The notes under the pieces are model-generated. The model was not told the origin of the DNA and made no database searches. It worked only from the letters and a program-made list of their open reading frames with translations. The translations under genes were made by a program, and so were the position numbers. DNA of 64,000 nucleotides from Mycobacterium sp. 1274756.6 (lineage in GTDB: Bacteria > Actinomycetota > Actinomycetes > Mycobacteriales > Mycobacteriaceae): the NCBI RefSeq assembly GCF_001668625.1, contig NZ_LZLJ01000091.1, positions 1 to 64,000 of the forward strand, read 5' to 3'. Below, piece after piece: positions 47,436 through 56,139 of this stretch (positions within the stretch are counted from its first letter, which is position 1; every line of letters starts with the position of its first letter).

Positions 47436-48320
47436 GTGCCCGACATCCGCGACGTCATCGCCTACCCGGTCACCCCGTTCAGCGCCGACGGGATCGACAC
47501 CGACCGGCTGACCAGCCTGGTGAAACGGCTGGTCGCCGACGGCGTGCACGCCATGGCCCCGCTGGGCAGCACCGGCGAGTTGGCCTACCTCGACGAGCCC
47601 GAGTTCGACACCGTGGTGGACACCACCATCGCCGCCGTCGACGGCGCCGTGCCCGTGCTGGTCGGCGTCTCGGCGATGACGACCGCGGCGACGGTGCGCC
47701 GCGCGCGCTACGCCCAGCAATCCGGCGCCGACGCGGTGCAGGTGATCCCGGTGTCCTACTGGAAGCTGACGGACCGCGAGATCACCGAGCACTTCCGGGC
47801 GGTCTCCGACGCGATCGACATCCCGATCATGGCCTACAACAACCCGGCCACGGCCGGGGTGGACATGAGCCCGGAGCTTTTGGTGTCGATGTTCGAGTCG
47901 ATCGAGCACGTCACGATGGTCAAGGAGTCCACCGGCGACCTGGGGCGCATGCAGCGGCTCGCCGAACTCAGCGATGGAGCGCTGCCGTTCTACAACGGCA
48001 GCAACCCGCTGGTGCTCGACGCGCTGCGCGCCGGCGCGGCCGGCTGGTGCACCTCAGCGCCCAACCTCGCCCCGCAGCCCTGTCTGGATCTGGTCGCCGC
48101 GGTACGGGCCGGCGACCAGGACCGCGCCGAGGCACTCTACGACCGGCTGAAGCCGATGCTGGAGTTCATCGTCGCCGGTGGGCTGGCCACCACCGTCAAG
48201 GCCGGCCTGGCGTTGCGGGGAGCGCCGGCCGGTGACCCGCGCCGGCCGCTGCTGCCGCTGGACAGCACTGGCCGGGATCGCCTGCGTGAAATCTTGACCG
48301 CGCTCGCATCACCTGCGTGA
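47436..48320 (+). CDS. Dihydrodipicolinate synthase/N-acetylneuraminate lyase family protein
   Basis: The 294-residue TIM-barrel aldolase has YPVTPFSADGID near the start, LGSTGELAYL (GxxGE motif), a Tyr in MAYNNPATAG and the Schiff-base Lys in VTMVKESTGDLGRM. The true lysine-pathway dapA is expected elsewhere; this copy sits with a class II aldolase and a cupin-type regulator, which suggests a catabolic 2-keto-acid lyase or dehydratase. GTG 47436 has a GAGGAG site. Confidence 0.87.
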   Translation: MPDIRDVIAYPVTPFSADGIDTDRLTSLVKRLVADGVHAMAPLGSTGELAYLDEPEFDTVVDTTIAAVDGAVPVLVGVSAMTTAATVRRARYAQQSGADAVQVIPVSYWKLTDREITEHFRAVSDAIDIPIMAYNNPATAGVDMSPELLVSMFESIEHVTMVKESTGDLGRMQRLAELSDGALPFYNGSNPLVLDALRAGAAGWCTSAPNLAPQPCLDLVAAVRAGDQDRAEALYDRLKPMLEFIVAGGLATTVKAGLALRGAPAGDPRRPLLPLDSTGRDRLREILTALASPA

Positions 48321-48827
48321 GGCGCCCGTGGCGGGCGAATGCGGTAACCCGCGGGGGATCCGCGTCCGCACACCCGGGGTTTCGTGCCGCTTTCAGCGAC
48401 GACGCGGCCCGCTCCCGCCTTAGGGATTTCACAGCCGCCGGAAGCGGGTCGTGGCGAGCATCGCCGCTGGCCAGCGGCGCTGTCCACAGGTTTTGCGGGG
48501 CGGGGACGGCGGTGCGGCCGCGGTCGTCGGGCCGGTGGCTTCAGGTGAACTGAGCCGCGGGTCGGCGACCCGGGCGAGGCGACGTGCGCCGCTCGTCTGC
48601 GAAATCGTCGCCTAACTGGAGTTACGGGTGTAACGTCGCGCCCTACGGCTTAGGCCGTGGGCGGCGTCGACGGACCGGCTTCGCTAAGTTTCGTTCCTTC
48701 GGAGTGGCGTGAATCACGATCGATTTGGCATAATCGCGACTCGGCGGCGCGTAACTCGGCCAGCGGCTCGGGAAGCGCGGCGCCGGCGTTTGCGTGTGGC
48801 GTGTGTACGACCAAGGGGGTCCCGGAG
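48321..48827 (+). promoter_or_regulatory. 507-base intergenic region upstream of the PE gene
   Basis: No credible gene is seen. A small inverted repeat GTTAC-GGGT-GTAAC lies at 48621-48634, and CATAAT at 48729-48734 is the best -10 candidate, giving a leader of about 87 bases before the PE start. The stretch may hold debris of the event that placed the cassette. Confidence 0.4.
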
Positions 48828-49124
48828 ATGTTCGTGAAAACTGAGCCGGCCGTGCTGATGGCAGCGGCCGCCAACCTCGAGGCGATAGGAACCTCGATGA
48901 ACGCGGGTAACGCCGCCGCCGCAGCGCCGACCACCGGGGTGATTCCCGCCGCCGCGGACGAGGTTTCCGCGCTGACGGCGGCGCAGTTCTCCGCGCACGC
49001 GCAGATGTACCAGGCCATGGCCGCTCAGGCCGCCGCGATCCACGAACAGTTCGTCAACACGTTGCGGACCAACGCGGCCGCCTACACCAACGCCGAGGCT
49101 GCCAACGCAGTCAGCGCTCAGTGA
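48828..49124 (+). CDS. PE family protein (PE19-like, ESX-5 type)
   Basis: The 98-residue protein is a bare PE domain without a C-terminal extension. It has PAVLMAAAANLEAIGTSMNA, PTTGVIPAAADEVSALTAAQ and AHAQMYQAMAAQAAAIHEQF, all close to M. tuberculosis PE19/PE18. YTNAE at residues 86-90 is the YxxxD/E signal for type VII export. ATG 48828 has a GGAG site. It precedes the PPE gene by 13 bases, and the two proteins are expected to pair as a secreted heterodimer. Confidence 0.9.
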   Translation: MFVKTEPAVLMAAAANLEAIGTSMNAGNAAAAAPTTGVIPAAADEVSALTAAQFSAHAQMYQAMAAQAAAIHEQFVNTLRTNAAAYTNAEAANAVSAQ

Positions 49125-49137
49125 TGCGGGGGCTGTG

Positions 49138-50349
49138 ATGCTGGGGTTCGGATTCCCGTTTTTCCCTCCGGAGGTCAACTCCTTTCTGATCTCCGCCGGT
49201 CCGGGCTCGGGCCCGATGCTGGATGCCGCGGTGTCCTGGGAGAACCTCGCAGCTGAGTTGGAGACAACCGCCCAGACCATCCAATCGATGACCGCAGGCT
49301 TGGCAACCGACTGGATCGGGCCGTCAGCGCTGGCGATGGAAAGCGCGGTCACCCCCTACGTGGCATGGCTGCACGAGTCGTCGATCGAGGCGGCTGACGC
49401 CGGTGCGCGAGCCGGCGCGGTAGCGGCAGCGTTCGAACAGGCCCGCACGACGTCGATTCCACTGGCGTTGGTGTTGGCCAACCGGATTCGGCTGCTGACG
49501 CTGGTGTCGACCAACCTGCTGGGCCAGAACACCGGCCTGATCGCCGCCTGCGAAGCCGAGTACCAGATGTACTGGGCAGACGACGTGATGGCGATGCTGC
49601 AGTACCAATCCGCCTCGACGGCCGCTCGGCCGGCCACCGAGCGACAGCGGCCCCCGCCGGCTGTTTCGCGGATGAGCGGCGCGGAAGAGAGTGTCGTCGC
49701 TACGCGAAGCTTCGCCCCGGAATCTCTGCAGAATTTCGCGCTGCCGAGTATCCCTGGGCTCGACGGCCTCGGTAACATCGGGACGTCGGTCCCGATTCTC
49801 GGGGATATGCTTGGCCTGGCCTTGAATCCCGGCGATATTCTCACGACGCCGGGGATGGGCACAGCATCCGAACTGTTCAATATCCCTGCCCGGATGATGA
49901 CCGCGCCGGTCAGCATGCTCACCAGCCTGACCCGCGGCGGCAGCGCCGGCACCGGGCTGGGCACCGACATGATCGGTGGTGGCACCAGTTCGCTGCTGGA
50001 CGCGATCAACGAGATGGTCAGCGGCAAACTGCAGGGCCTGACCTCCGGGCTGAGCAACCAGCTGTCGTCGTGGGGCTCGCAGATCGGCCAACAGGTCAGC
50101 GCGCAACTGGCCAACGCCTCCCGCATCGGCGGCCTGTCGGTGCCCGAAGGGGCGATCCAGACCATCACCCGCGCGCTGCCGGTGGCGCCGGCCACGACGA
50201 TCGTCTCGCCGGCCACCGTCCAGGCCGGCATGCCCGGCGGCCCCTTCGCCCAGGCGATGATGGGCGCACTGGCCGGACGCGGCTTCGGCGGCCTGGGCTC
50301 GATGGCCAAGGCCGGCGCGAAAGCCGCCGTGTCAGCCAAGGGCGGCTGA
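49138..50349 (+). CDS. PPE family protein (SVP-like)
   Basis: The 403-residue protein has a PPE N-terminal domain (FPFFPPEVNSFLISAGPG, then SWENLAAELETTAQTI and a helical region to about 175). The C-terminal part has RIGGLSVPEGAI near residue 331, a degenerate form of the PPE-SVP motif GxxSVPxxW, in which the Trp is absent. The protein ends in a Gly/Ala/Lys-rich tail. GTG 49135 is an alternative start one codon upstream. It is probably exported with the PE protein by ESX-5. Confidence 0.9.
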   Translation: MLGFGFPFFPPEVNSFLISAGPGSGPMLDAAVSWENLAAELETTAQTIQSMTAGLATDWIGPSALAMESAVTPYVAWLHESSIEAADAGARAGAVAAAFEQARTTSIPLALVLANRIRLLTLVSTNLLGQNTGLIAACEAEYQMYWADDVMAMLQYQSASTAARPATERQRPPPAVSRMSGAEESVVATRSFAPESLQNFALPSIPGLDGLGNIGTSVPILGDMLGLALNPGDILTTPGMGTASELFNIPARMMTAPVSMLTSLTRGGSAGTGLGTDMIGGGTSSLLDAINEMVSGKLQGLTSGLSNQLSSWGSQIGQQVSAQLANASRIGGLSVPEGAIQTITRALPVAPATTIVSPATVQAGMPGGPFAQAMMGALAGRGFGGLGSMAKAGAKAAVSAKGG

Positions 50350-50418
50350 CCAGGCGGCCCCGTAACTCGCTAGGCGAGCAACAGAACTCAGACACACAAC
50401 GTTCAAGGGAGACAAACC

Positions 50419-50715
50419 ATGGCAGCTCGTTTTATGACCGATCCGCAGCTGATGCGGGATATGGCCGGCCGGTTCGAGGTGCACGCGCAGACGGTGGAGG
50501 ATGAGGCGCGGCGGATGTTCGCGTCGTCGCAGAACATCTCCGGTGCCGGCTGGAGCGGTATCGCGGAGCGGACGTCGTTGGACACGATGGGGCAGATGCA
50601 GGCCGCATTCCGCAACATCGTGAACATGTTGCACGGGGTGCGCGACGGGTTGATCCGCGACGCGAACGTCTATGAGCAGCAAGAGGCTGCGGCGCAGTCG
50701 AGCCTGAGCAGCTGA
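50419..50715 (+). CDS. WXG100 protein of the EsxJ/K/M/P/W type
   Basis: The 98-residue protein begins [20 protein letters not shown] and matches the QILSS-type Esx subfamily across its length. Its WXG turn is WSG at residues 45-47, and YEQQE at 85-89 is the YxxxD/E export signal. It should form a helical-hairpin heterodimer with the next protein. A leader of 69 bases after the PPE stop carries AAGGGAG ahead of ATG 50419. Confidence 0.95.
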   Translation: MAARFMTDPQLMRDMAGRFEVHAQTVEDEARRMFASSQNISGAGWSGIAERTSLDTMGQMQAAFRNIVNMLHGVRDGLIRDANVYEQQEAAAQSSLSS

Positions 50716-50746
50716 CTACCAGCAGGGTTTTGAGAGGACGAGAACG

Positions 50747-51031
50747 ATGACGATCAATTACCAGTTCGGGGATGTCAACGCCCACGGGGCGATGATCAAG
50801 GCCCAGGCCGCGGCGCTGGAGGCCGAGCACCAGGCGATCATTCGGGATGTGTTGATGGCCGGGGACTTTTGGGGCGGTGCCGGTTCGGCGGCGTGCCAGG
50901 AGTTCATCGCGCAGCTGGGCCGTAACTTCCAGGTGATCTACCAGCAGGCCGCCAGCCACGGCATGAAGGTGCAGAACGCCGGCAACAACATGGCGTCCAC
51001 CGACAGCGCGGTCGGCTCCAGCTGGCTGTAG
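50747..51031 (+). CDS. WXG100 protein of the EsxI/L/N/O/V type
   Basis: The 94-residue protein starts TINYQFGDVNAHGAMIKAQA and ends TDSAVGSSWL, close to M. tuberculosis EsxN. The WXG turn is WGG at 42-44. A Cys at residue 50 is also present in the family. GAGAGGACGAGAACG serves as ribosome-binding site. It is the expected partner of the preceding EsxM-like protein and ends the cassette, followed by a strong hairpin. Confidence 0.95.
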   Translation: MTINYQFGDVNAHGAMIKAQAAALEAEHQAIIRDVLMAGDFWGGAGSAACQEFIAQLGRNFQVIYQQAASHGMKVQNAGNNMASTDSAVGSSWL

Positions 51032-51044
51032 AACCTGCCGCAGC

Positions 51045-51079
51045 ACGAAGCCCCCGCGCACCAGAAGCGGGGGCTTCGT
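51045..51079. terminator. Strong hairpin after the Esx pair
   Basis: Perfect 13-base arms ACGAAGCCCCCGC (51045-51057) and GCGGGGGCTTCGT (51067-51079) flank a 9-base loop, 13 bases after the EsxN-like stop. It may also end the convergent metallopeptidase gene. Confidence 0.85.
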
Positions 51080-51104
51080 CGTATCGAGGCCGGATCGGGG
51101 CCGC

Positions 51105-51980
51105 TCAGCCCAGGTCGCGTGCGGCGAACGTGTCGCACTTGTCCGGCTCGCCGGTTTGGTAGCCGATGGTGAACCAGTGCTGGCGCTGCTCGGAAGACCC
51201 GTGCGTCCAGGCGTCCGGGTTGATCCGACCGGTCATCGACTCCTGGATGCGGTCGTCACCGACCGACGCCGCCGCCGACAGCGCATCGGCGATGTCCTGA
51301 TCGCTCAGCGGCTGCAGGAACGGCTCGCCGGTGCTCTCATCCTTGGTGATCGCCGCGTAGTGCGCCCACACCCCGGCGTAGCAGTCGGCCTGCAACTCGG
51401 TGCGCACCCCGGCGCCGGTCGCGCCCTTGGCGCCGGTCTGCGCCCGCCCCAGCGTCCCGAGCAGGTTCTGCACATGGTGGCCGTACTCGTGGGCCACCAC
51501 GTACTCCTGAGCCAACGCGCCGCTGCTGGAACCGAACTGGTCCACCAGCACCTGGAAGAAGTCGGTGTCGAAGTAGGCGGTGTGGTCCGCCGGGCAGTAG
51601 AACGGGCCGACTTCGCTGGTCGCCATCCCGCAGCCGGTGTTCACCTGGCCGGTGAACAGCCGCATGTTCGGCCGGGTGTAGCCGGGCAGCAGCTGCGCCC
51701 AGGTCGCATCCACCGAGTTGCCGGTCGCCACCACCCGGCACTGCACGTACTTGTTGGCGTCCGCGCCGGTCTTGCACTTGTCCAGGTCGAAACCCGGGGA
51801 CACTTCGCTGGGCGCACCCGCCTCCGGGGACATCACCTCGCCGGGGTCCACCCCGAGAAACATCGCCACGACCACCACGAGCAGCCCGGCCAGCCCGCCG
51901 CCCATGGCCATGCCCCGACCCCGCCCCCCGCTGGACCGGGTGGTGCTGGTGTCGATGTTCACGCCCTCGTTGAAGGTCAT
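51105..51980 (-). CDS. Neutral zinc metallopeptidase (YpfJ family; Rv2575 type)
   Basis: The 291-residue protein has a Gly/Arg-rich start, one membrane helix (about 26-43) and an external peptidase domain. The zinc site is VAHEYGHHVQNLL (HExxH, about residue 165) with the downstream ligand Glu in ELQADCYAGVWAHY. Cys pairs (DKCK, QCRVV; GCGM, FYCPAD) suggest disulfides. The ortholog keeps this place beside the SRPBCC gene and aspS in M. tuberculosis. The start ATG is at 51980. Confidence 0.9.
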   Translation of the reverse strand: MTFNEGVNIDTSTTRSSGGRGRGMAMGGGLAGLLVVVVAMFLGVDPGEVMSPEAGAPSEVSPGFDLDKCKTGADANKYVQCRVVATGNSVDATWAQLLPGYTRPNMRLFTGQVNTGCGMATSEVGPFYCPADHTAYFDTDFFQVLVDQFGSSSGALAQEYVVAHEYGHHVQNLLGTLGRAQTGAKGATGAGVRTELQADCYAGVWAHYAAITKDESTGEPFLQPLSDQDIADALSAAASVGDDRIQESMTGRINPDAWTHGSSEQRQHWFTIGYQTGEPDKCDTFAARDLG

Positions 51981-52100
51981 CGCAGGCTCCGTCGTTCAAG
52001 TCGATCGCTCGGTGGCGCCGCGCCATCGGCACGGCCCGAACTCAGCTTCGCACACGTGCGCGCGGCCGCGTCGGGGTTGGCGGCGTTCGAACCGCGGCGG

Positions 52101-52625
52101 TCAACCCCGACGGTCAACCCCGGCGAAACGCCGGTCGGTGTAGCGGCGCAACCGGGCCAAAAACCACTTCAGCATCACCGTCATCACCGGCCGGGCCAGC
52201 GGCATCGCCAGCCGGGCCGGTCCCAGCGGTTTGATCGCCATCGTCCAGGTCAGCCGGCAGCCCTGCGCGGTCGGCTCCACGCGGTAGCTCTCGGCGAACG
52301 CCCCCAGCGCCCGGGTGGTGGACTCGTTGAACCGGAACGCCAGATACGTATACGGCTCCCAGGCGATGAACTCCTCGTAGCCCACGATCCCGCCGCGCAT
52401 CGTGACGGTGCGGGTGGTGCCCACCCCGTAGGGCTGCGGGCTGGTCCAGGTGACGTCGGTGATCACCGACGCCCACCGCGGCCACGACTCGGCGTCGGCG
52501 AGCACCTCGAACAACTGCTCCGGGGTGATCGCCAACTCGACGCTGTTGGAAAAGCGGTACGGCGCGGCGTCGATGAATCCGACGTCGACGCGCTGGCAGG
52601 GATGCTTCTTGTCGTTCAGGCCCAT
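52101..52625 (-). CDS. SRPBCC/START-fold protein (Rv2574 type)
   Basis: The 174-residue protein has the polyketide-cyclase/dehydrase fold pattern: FSNSVELAITPEQLFEVLAD, SWPRWASVITDVTWTS, and YRVEPTAQGCRLTWTMAIKP before a long C-terminal helix. The fold binds hydrophobic ligands. ATG 52625 has a GGAGG site 7 bases upstream; the longer frame to 52652 has no such site. It is transcribed towards the metallopeptidase gene, with a 120-base gap. Confidence 0.85.
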   Translation of the reverse strand: MGLNDKKHPCQRVDVGFIDAAPYRFSNSVELAITPEQLFEVLADAESWPRWASVITDVTWTSPQPYGVGTTRTVTMRGGIVGYEEFIAWEPYTYLAFRFNESTTRALGAFAESYRVEPTAQGCRLTWTMAIKPLGPARLAMPLARPVMTVMLKWFLARLRRYTDRRFAGVDRRG

Positions 52626-52697
52626 CAGGCAACCTCCGGTCCGGTGACCCACAGCCCATCACACGCCGCCCCGGCGCGGCACACCGCCCGGCGGCCT

Positions 52698-52703
52698 TAG
52701 ACT
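52698..52703 (+). promoter_or_regulatory. -10 hexamer for aspS
   Basis: TAGACT in the context TAGACTGGTC gives a leader of about 31 bases holding GAGGAG, ahead of GTG 52741. The same ten bases occur at the pdxS promoter. Confidence 0.5.
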
Positions 52704-52740
52704 GGTCAATCGTTTCCCGCCCCGCCCCCGAGGAGTAGCT

Positions 52741-54504
52741 GTGCTGCGCAGTCACGACGCCGGTTCCCTGCGATCCGCCCACGCCGGGCAGCAGGTCACC
52801 CTGGCCGGCTGGGTGGCGCGCCGCCGCGACCACGGCGGGGTCATCTTCATCGACCTGCGAGACGCCTCGGGGGTGGCGCAGGTGGTCTTCCGCGACGCGG
52901 CGGTGCTCGACGAGGCCCACCGGCTGCGCGCCGAATTCTGCATCGCGGTGACCGGGACCGTCGAAACCCGCCCGGAGGGCAACGCCAACCCGGAGATCCC
53001 CACCGGCGACATCGAGGTCAACGCCACCGCGCTCGACGTGCTCGCCGAATCCGCGCCGCTGCCGTTCCAGCTCGACGAGGCGCCGGGGGAGGAGGCCCGG
53101 CTGCGGCACCGCTACCTGGACCTGCGCCGCGACGGCCCCGGCGCCGCCCTGCGGCTGCGGTCGCGGGTCAACGCGGCCGCCCGCGCCGTGCTGGCCGACC
53201 GCGACTTCGTCGAGATCGAGACCCCGACCCTGACCCGCTCGACCCCGGAGGGCGCGCGCGACTTCCTGGTGCCCGCCCGGCTGCGCCCCGGCACCTTCTA
53301 CGCGCTGCCGCAGAGCCCGCAGCTGTTCAAACAGCTGCTGATGGTCGCCGGCATGGAGCGCTACTACCAGATCGCGCGCTGCTACCGCGACGAAGACTTC
53401 CGCGCCGACCGCCAGCCCGAGTTCACCCAGCTCGACCTGGAGATGAGCTTCGTCGACGCCGAGGACGTCATCGCCGTCGCCGAGGAGATCCTGGCCGCCC
53501 TGTGGGCGCTGATCGACTACCGGCTGCCCACCCCGCTGCCGCGGATCAGCTACGCCGAGGCCATGCGCCGGTTCGGCACCGACAAACCCGACCTGCGGTT
53601 CGAGCTGGAACTGGTCGAATGCACGCAGTACTTCGCCGACACCCCGTTCCGGGTGTTCCAGGCGCCCTACGTCGGCGCGGTGGTCATGCCCGGCGGCGCC
53701 TCCCAACCGCGGCGCACCCTCGACGGCTGGCAGGAATGGGCCAAACAGCGCGGCGCCAAAGGCCTGGCCTACGTCCTGGTCGGGCCGGACGGGGAACTCG
53801 GCGGCCCGGTCGCCAAGAACCTCTCCGAGGCCGAGCGGGCCGGGCTGGCCGGCCACGTCGGCGCGGCGCCGGGGGACTGCGTGTTCTTCGCTGCCGGCCC
53901 GGTCAAGGCGTCGCGGGCCCTGCTGGGCGCCGCCCGGGTGGAGATCGCCCACCGGCTCGACCTCATCGACGCCGACGCCTGGGCGTTCACCTGGGTGGTG
54001 GACCCGCCGCTGTTCGAGCCGGCCGACGAGGCCACCGCCGCCGGGGACGTGGCCGTCGGCTCGGGGGCCTGGACCGCGGTGCACCACGCCTTCACCGCAC
54101 CCAAGGCCGGCGCGGCGGCGGCGCTGACCGCCGACCCCGGCGCCGTCATCGCCGACGCCTACGACATCGTCTGCAACGGCAACGAGATCGGCGGCGGCTC
54201 GCTGCGCATCCACCGCCGCGACATCCAGGAGCAGGTGTTCGCGGTGATGGGCATCGACGCCGAGCAGGCCCAGGAGAAGTTCGGGTTCCTGCTCGACGCG
54301 TTCACCTACGGCGCGCCGCCGCACGGCGGGATCGCGTTCGGGTGGGACCGGATCACCGCGCTGCTGGCCGGGGTGGACTCGATCCGCGAGGTCATCGCGT
54401 TCCCGAAGTCCGGGGGTGGTGTCGACCCGCTCACCGACGCGCCGGCCCCGATCACCGCCCAACAACGCAAGGAATCCGGGATCGACGCCGCCCCGCAGGT
54501 CTGA
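52741..54504 (+). CDS. aspS: Aspartyl-tRNA synthetase
   Basis: The 587-residue class II synthetase charges tRNA-Asp (and perhaps tRNA-Asn in non-discriminating types). It has an N-terminal OB anticodon-binding domain ([20 protein letters not shown]), motif 2 [20 protein letters not shown] near residue 205, a bacterial GAD insertion (about 290-400) and motif 3 [19 protein letters not shown] 52741 follows a GAGGAG site. Most of the next 40 bases are a shared downstream gap. Confidence 0.96.
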   Translation: MLRSHDAGSLRSAHAGQQVTLAGWVARRRDHGGVIFIDLRDASGVAQVVFRDAAVLDEAHRLRAEFCIAVTGTVETRPEGNANPEIPTGDIEVNATALDVLAESAPLPFQLDEAPGEEARLRHRYLDLRRDGPGAALRLRSRVNAAARAVLADRDFVEIETPTLTRSTPEGARDFLVPARLRPGTFYALPQSPQLFKQLLMVAGMERYYQIARCYRDEDFRADRQPEFTQLDLEMSFVDAEDVIAVAEEILAALWALIDYRLPTPLPRISYAEAMRRFGTDKPDLRFELELVECTQYFADTPFRVFQAPYVGAVVMPGGASQPRRTLDGWQEWAKQRGAKGLAYVLVGPDGELGGPVAKNLSEAERAGLAGHVGAAPGDCVFFAAGPVKASRALLGAARVEIAHRLDLIDADAWAFTWVVDPPLFEPADEATAAGDVAVGSGAWTAVHHAFTAPKAGAAAALTADPGAVIADAYDIVCNGNEIGGGSLRIHRRDIQEQVFAVMGIDAEQAQEKFGFLLDAFTYGAPPHGGIAFGWDRITALLAGVDSIREVIAFPKSGGGVDPLTDAPAPITAQQRKESGIDAAPQV

Positions 54505-54543
54505 CCGGCTCGCTCCGCCCGGCCCGGCCGGCGGCCAACGGGC

Positions 54544-54936
54544 TCAGCCCCGCCGGCTCAGATACTCCCGGGCCACCACCCGCGGGACCTGCACCAGCCA
54601 GGCGTCGGTGATGACCTCCGCGAGCTCGGCCACCCCGATCGCGGGCAGCCGGATCAGCACCACCGGGTAGCCGTCGAAATGCGGGGTGGTGAAGAAGACG
54701 GCGGGCCGCTCGGCGATCAGCGCCGCCTTGGTCGTCTCGTCGCGCACCCGGGCGGCCAGGATGTCGCCGCCCTCGGGGTCGTCGCCGCCCGCTTCCGGGT
54801 AGTGCTGGCGGTCGGAGTAGCGCGGTGGGCGCTCCCACACCACCAGCTTCTTCCCGACCCGCCAGTCGCGCCCGGCATGCCGCTCGGTCAGCGGCAGCGC
54901 GTCCACCAGCCGGGCGACATCCCGCCACGTGGCCAC
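54544..54936 (-). CDS. MmcQ/YjbR family protein (Rv2570 type)
   Basis: The 130-residue protein matches the YjbR fold: TWRDVARLVDALPLTERHAG, WRVGKKLVVWERPPR, FFTTPHFDGYPVVLIRLPAI and LITDAW-type C-terminal residues (VITDAWLVQVPRVVAREYL). The family is described as DNA-binding-like, with no firm function. The M. tuberculosis ortholog also lies close to aspS. ATG 54936 is divergent from nothing and is transcribed towards aspS. Confidence 0.85.
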   Translation of the reverse strand: MATWRDVARLVDALPLTERHAGRDWRVGKKLVVWERPPRYSDRQHYPEAGGDDPEGGDILAARVRDETTKAALIAERPAVFFTTPHFDGYPVVLIRLPAIGVAELAEVITDAWLVQVPRVVAREYLSRRG

Positions 54937-54982
54937 CCCCCGATTCTGCCCCGAAACCGCCGATCGGCCGGGCGATTACCGG

Positions 54983-56071
54983 TTATGCGCCGCTGATCGT
55001 GCAGGCCGAGTCGACCAGCGCCGAGGTGAACGCGGCGGCATTGGCCAGGTGCTGGTCCGCCGGGGTGTAGGTCATCATCGCCGCGACGAAGGCCCGCTGG
55101 TACTGGGCGATCAGGATCGCGAAGTCCTGCAGGGTCGCGTTGCCGCTGTTGCGGCCGAGCTGCTCGATGTTGTTGGCGTGGGTGCTCATCACCTGTGCCG
55201 CAGCCACATTGACCGCCTTCTGCTGGGGATTCCACAGGATCGCGGCGAGGTTGGGATCCATCTGCTGCCAGTCGGTGGTCTTGGCCATGTAGTCGCGCAA
55301 CGCGGTGTGCCAGTCGCGGCACACCGGGTTGGCGCCGGCCAGGAACGGCACCGGGTTGGTCGGGTCGGCCGGGGTGGCGGTCAGCTCCGGCGGGCCCTGG
55401 ATCGGGGCCAGCGGGCCGCGGGAGGCGGCCGAGCCGTCGTCGATGGCGCGGCAGATCGCCCCGAGCGCCGACGCGGCGCTGTTGGCGGCCTCGGCCAGGT
55501 TGTTGTCCGCCGGGGTGTACTGCGGCACCTTCTCCGCGTAGGCCCGCCCGTAGGCGATGAACTGTTCGTAGAGTTCGCGCATCACCCGGTGCGGGGTCAG
55601 CTTGGCCAGCCCGACCGCCTGCGCGGCGGCGCTGCGCAACACCGCGGCGGCGCCCATGTGCATCTGCTGCAACTCCGGGGTCCACTCCGCGGCGGGAATC
55701 GACCGGTCGCGGTCGTTCCACTTGCCCTCCCCGGCCGAACTGAGGGTGTCGTTGATCGTCGTCCACGACGTACAGGTGGGGTCGGCGATGATGACACCGA
55801 CCGGGCCGGTGTCGTCGGCGCTGGCGATCTCGGCGGTGCGGCCCGGCTCGGCCTCGTCGCGCCCCGGCGTGCCGGCGCCGCCGCCCCCGAAGACCACCAG
55901 CGCCATCGCGGCGACCGCGACCACCGCCAGGAACACCACCAGTCCCAGCGCCAGTTTCAGGCTGTTGTCCCGTTTGGGTGCGTGCCGCTTGTCGTCGGCT
56001 TCGTCGTCGAAATCGTCGTCGTCGGCTTCGTCGTCGTCATCGTCTTCGTCGAAGTCGTAGTCATCGAACAC
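54983..56071 (-). CDS. Membrane-anchored protein with acidic N-terminus, function unknown
   Basis: The 362-residue protein starts with about 28 residues made mostly of Asp and Glu, a short basic stretch (KRHAPKRDNSLK), then one membrane helix (about residues 38-62) and a mostly helical external domain of about 290 residues. The external part has two similar halves: CTSWTTINDTLSSAGEGKWN with YTPADNNLAEAANS, and CRDWHTALRDYMAKTTDWQQ with YTPADQHLANAAAF. That suggests an internal duplication. Secretion or cell-wall roles are possible; none is shown. It is divergent from the DUF3097 gene. Confidence 0.75.
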   Translation of the reverse strand: MFDDYDFDEDDDDDEADDDDFDDEADDKRHAPKRDNSLKLALGLVVFLAVVAVAAMALVVFGGGGAGTPGRDEAEPGRTAEIASADDTGPVGVIIADPTCTSWTTINDTLSSAGEGKWNDRDRSIPAAEWTPELQQMHMGAAAVLRSAAAQAVGLAKLTPHRVMRELYEQFIAYGRAYAEKVPQYTPADNNLAEAANSAASALGAICRAIDDGSAASRGPLAPIQGPPELTATPADPTNPVPFLAGANPVCRDWHTALRDYMAKTTDWQQMDPNLAAILWNPQQKAVNVAAAQVMSTHANNIEQLGRNSGNATLQDFAILIAQYQRAFVAAMMTYTPADQHLANAAAFTSALVDSACTISGA

Positions 56072-56125
56072 AATCGTGCAGCCTAGAGCGTGTGTCGCTG
56101 CCCGGTGCGCGATTGGCTGCGCCCA

Positions 56126-56131
56126 TAGGGT
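56126..56131 (+). promoter_or_regulatory. -10 hexamer for the DUF3097 gene, probably leaderless
   Basis: TAGGGT is followed by 8 bases and GTG 56140, in the 68-base gap between divergent genes. No ribosome-binding site is seen. Confidence 0.45.
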
Positions 56132-56139
56132 CGTGTCTC

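Noticed and set aside
48321..48827. Small open frames upstream of the PE gene, including a 48657 start in the PE frame
   Set aside because: No codon bias, motif or ribosome-binding site; the PE domain starts exactly at ATG 48828.
55978..56139. N-terminal extension of the DUF3097 gene
   Set aside because: The extension is an Arg-run that mirrors the poly-Asp/Glu coding end of the divergent gene; the -10 at 56126 and family length support GTG 56140.
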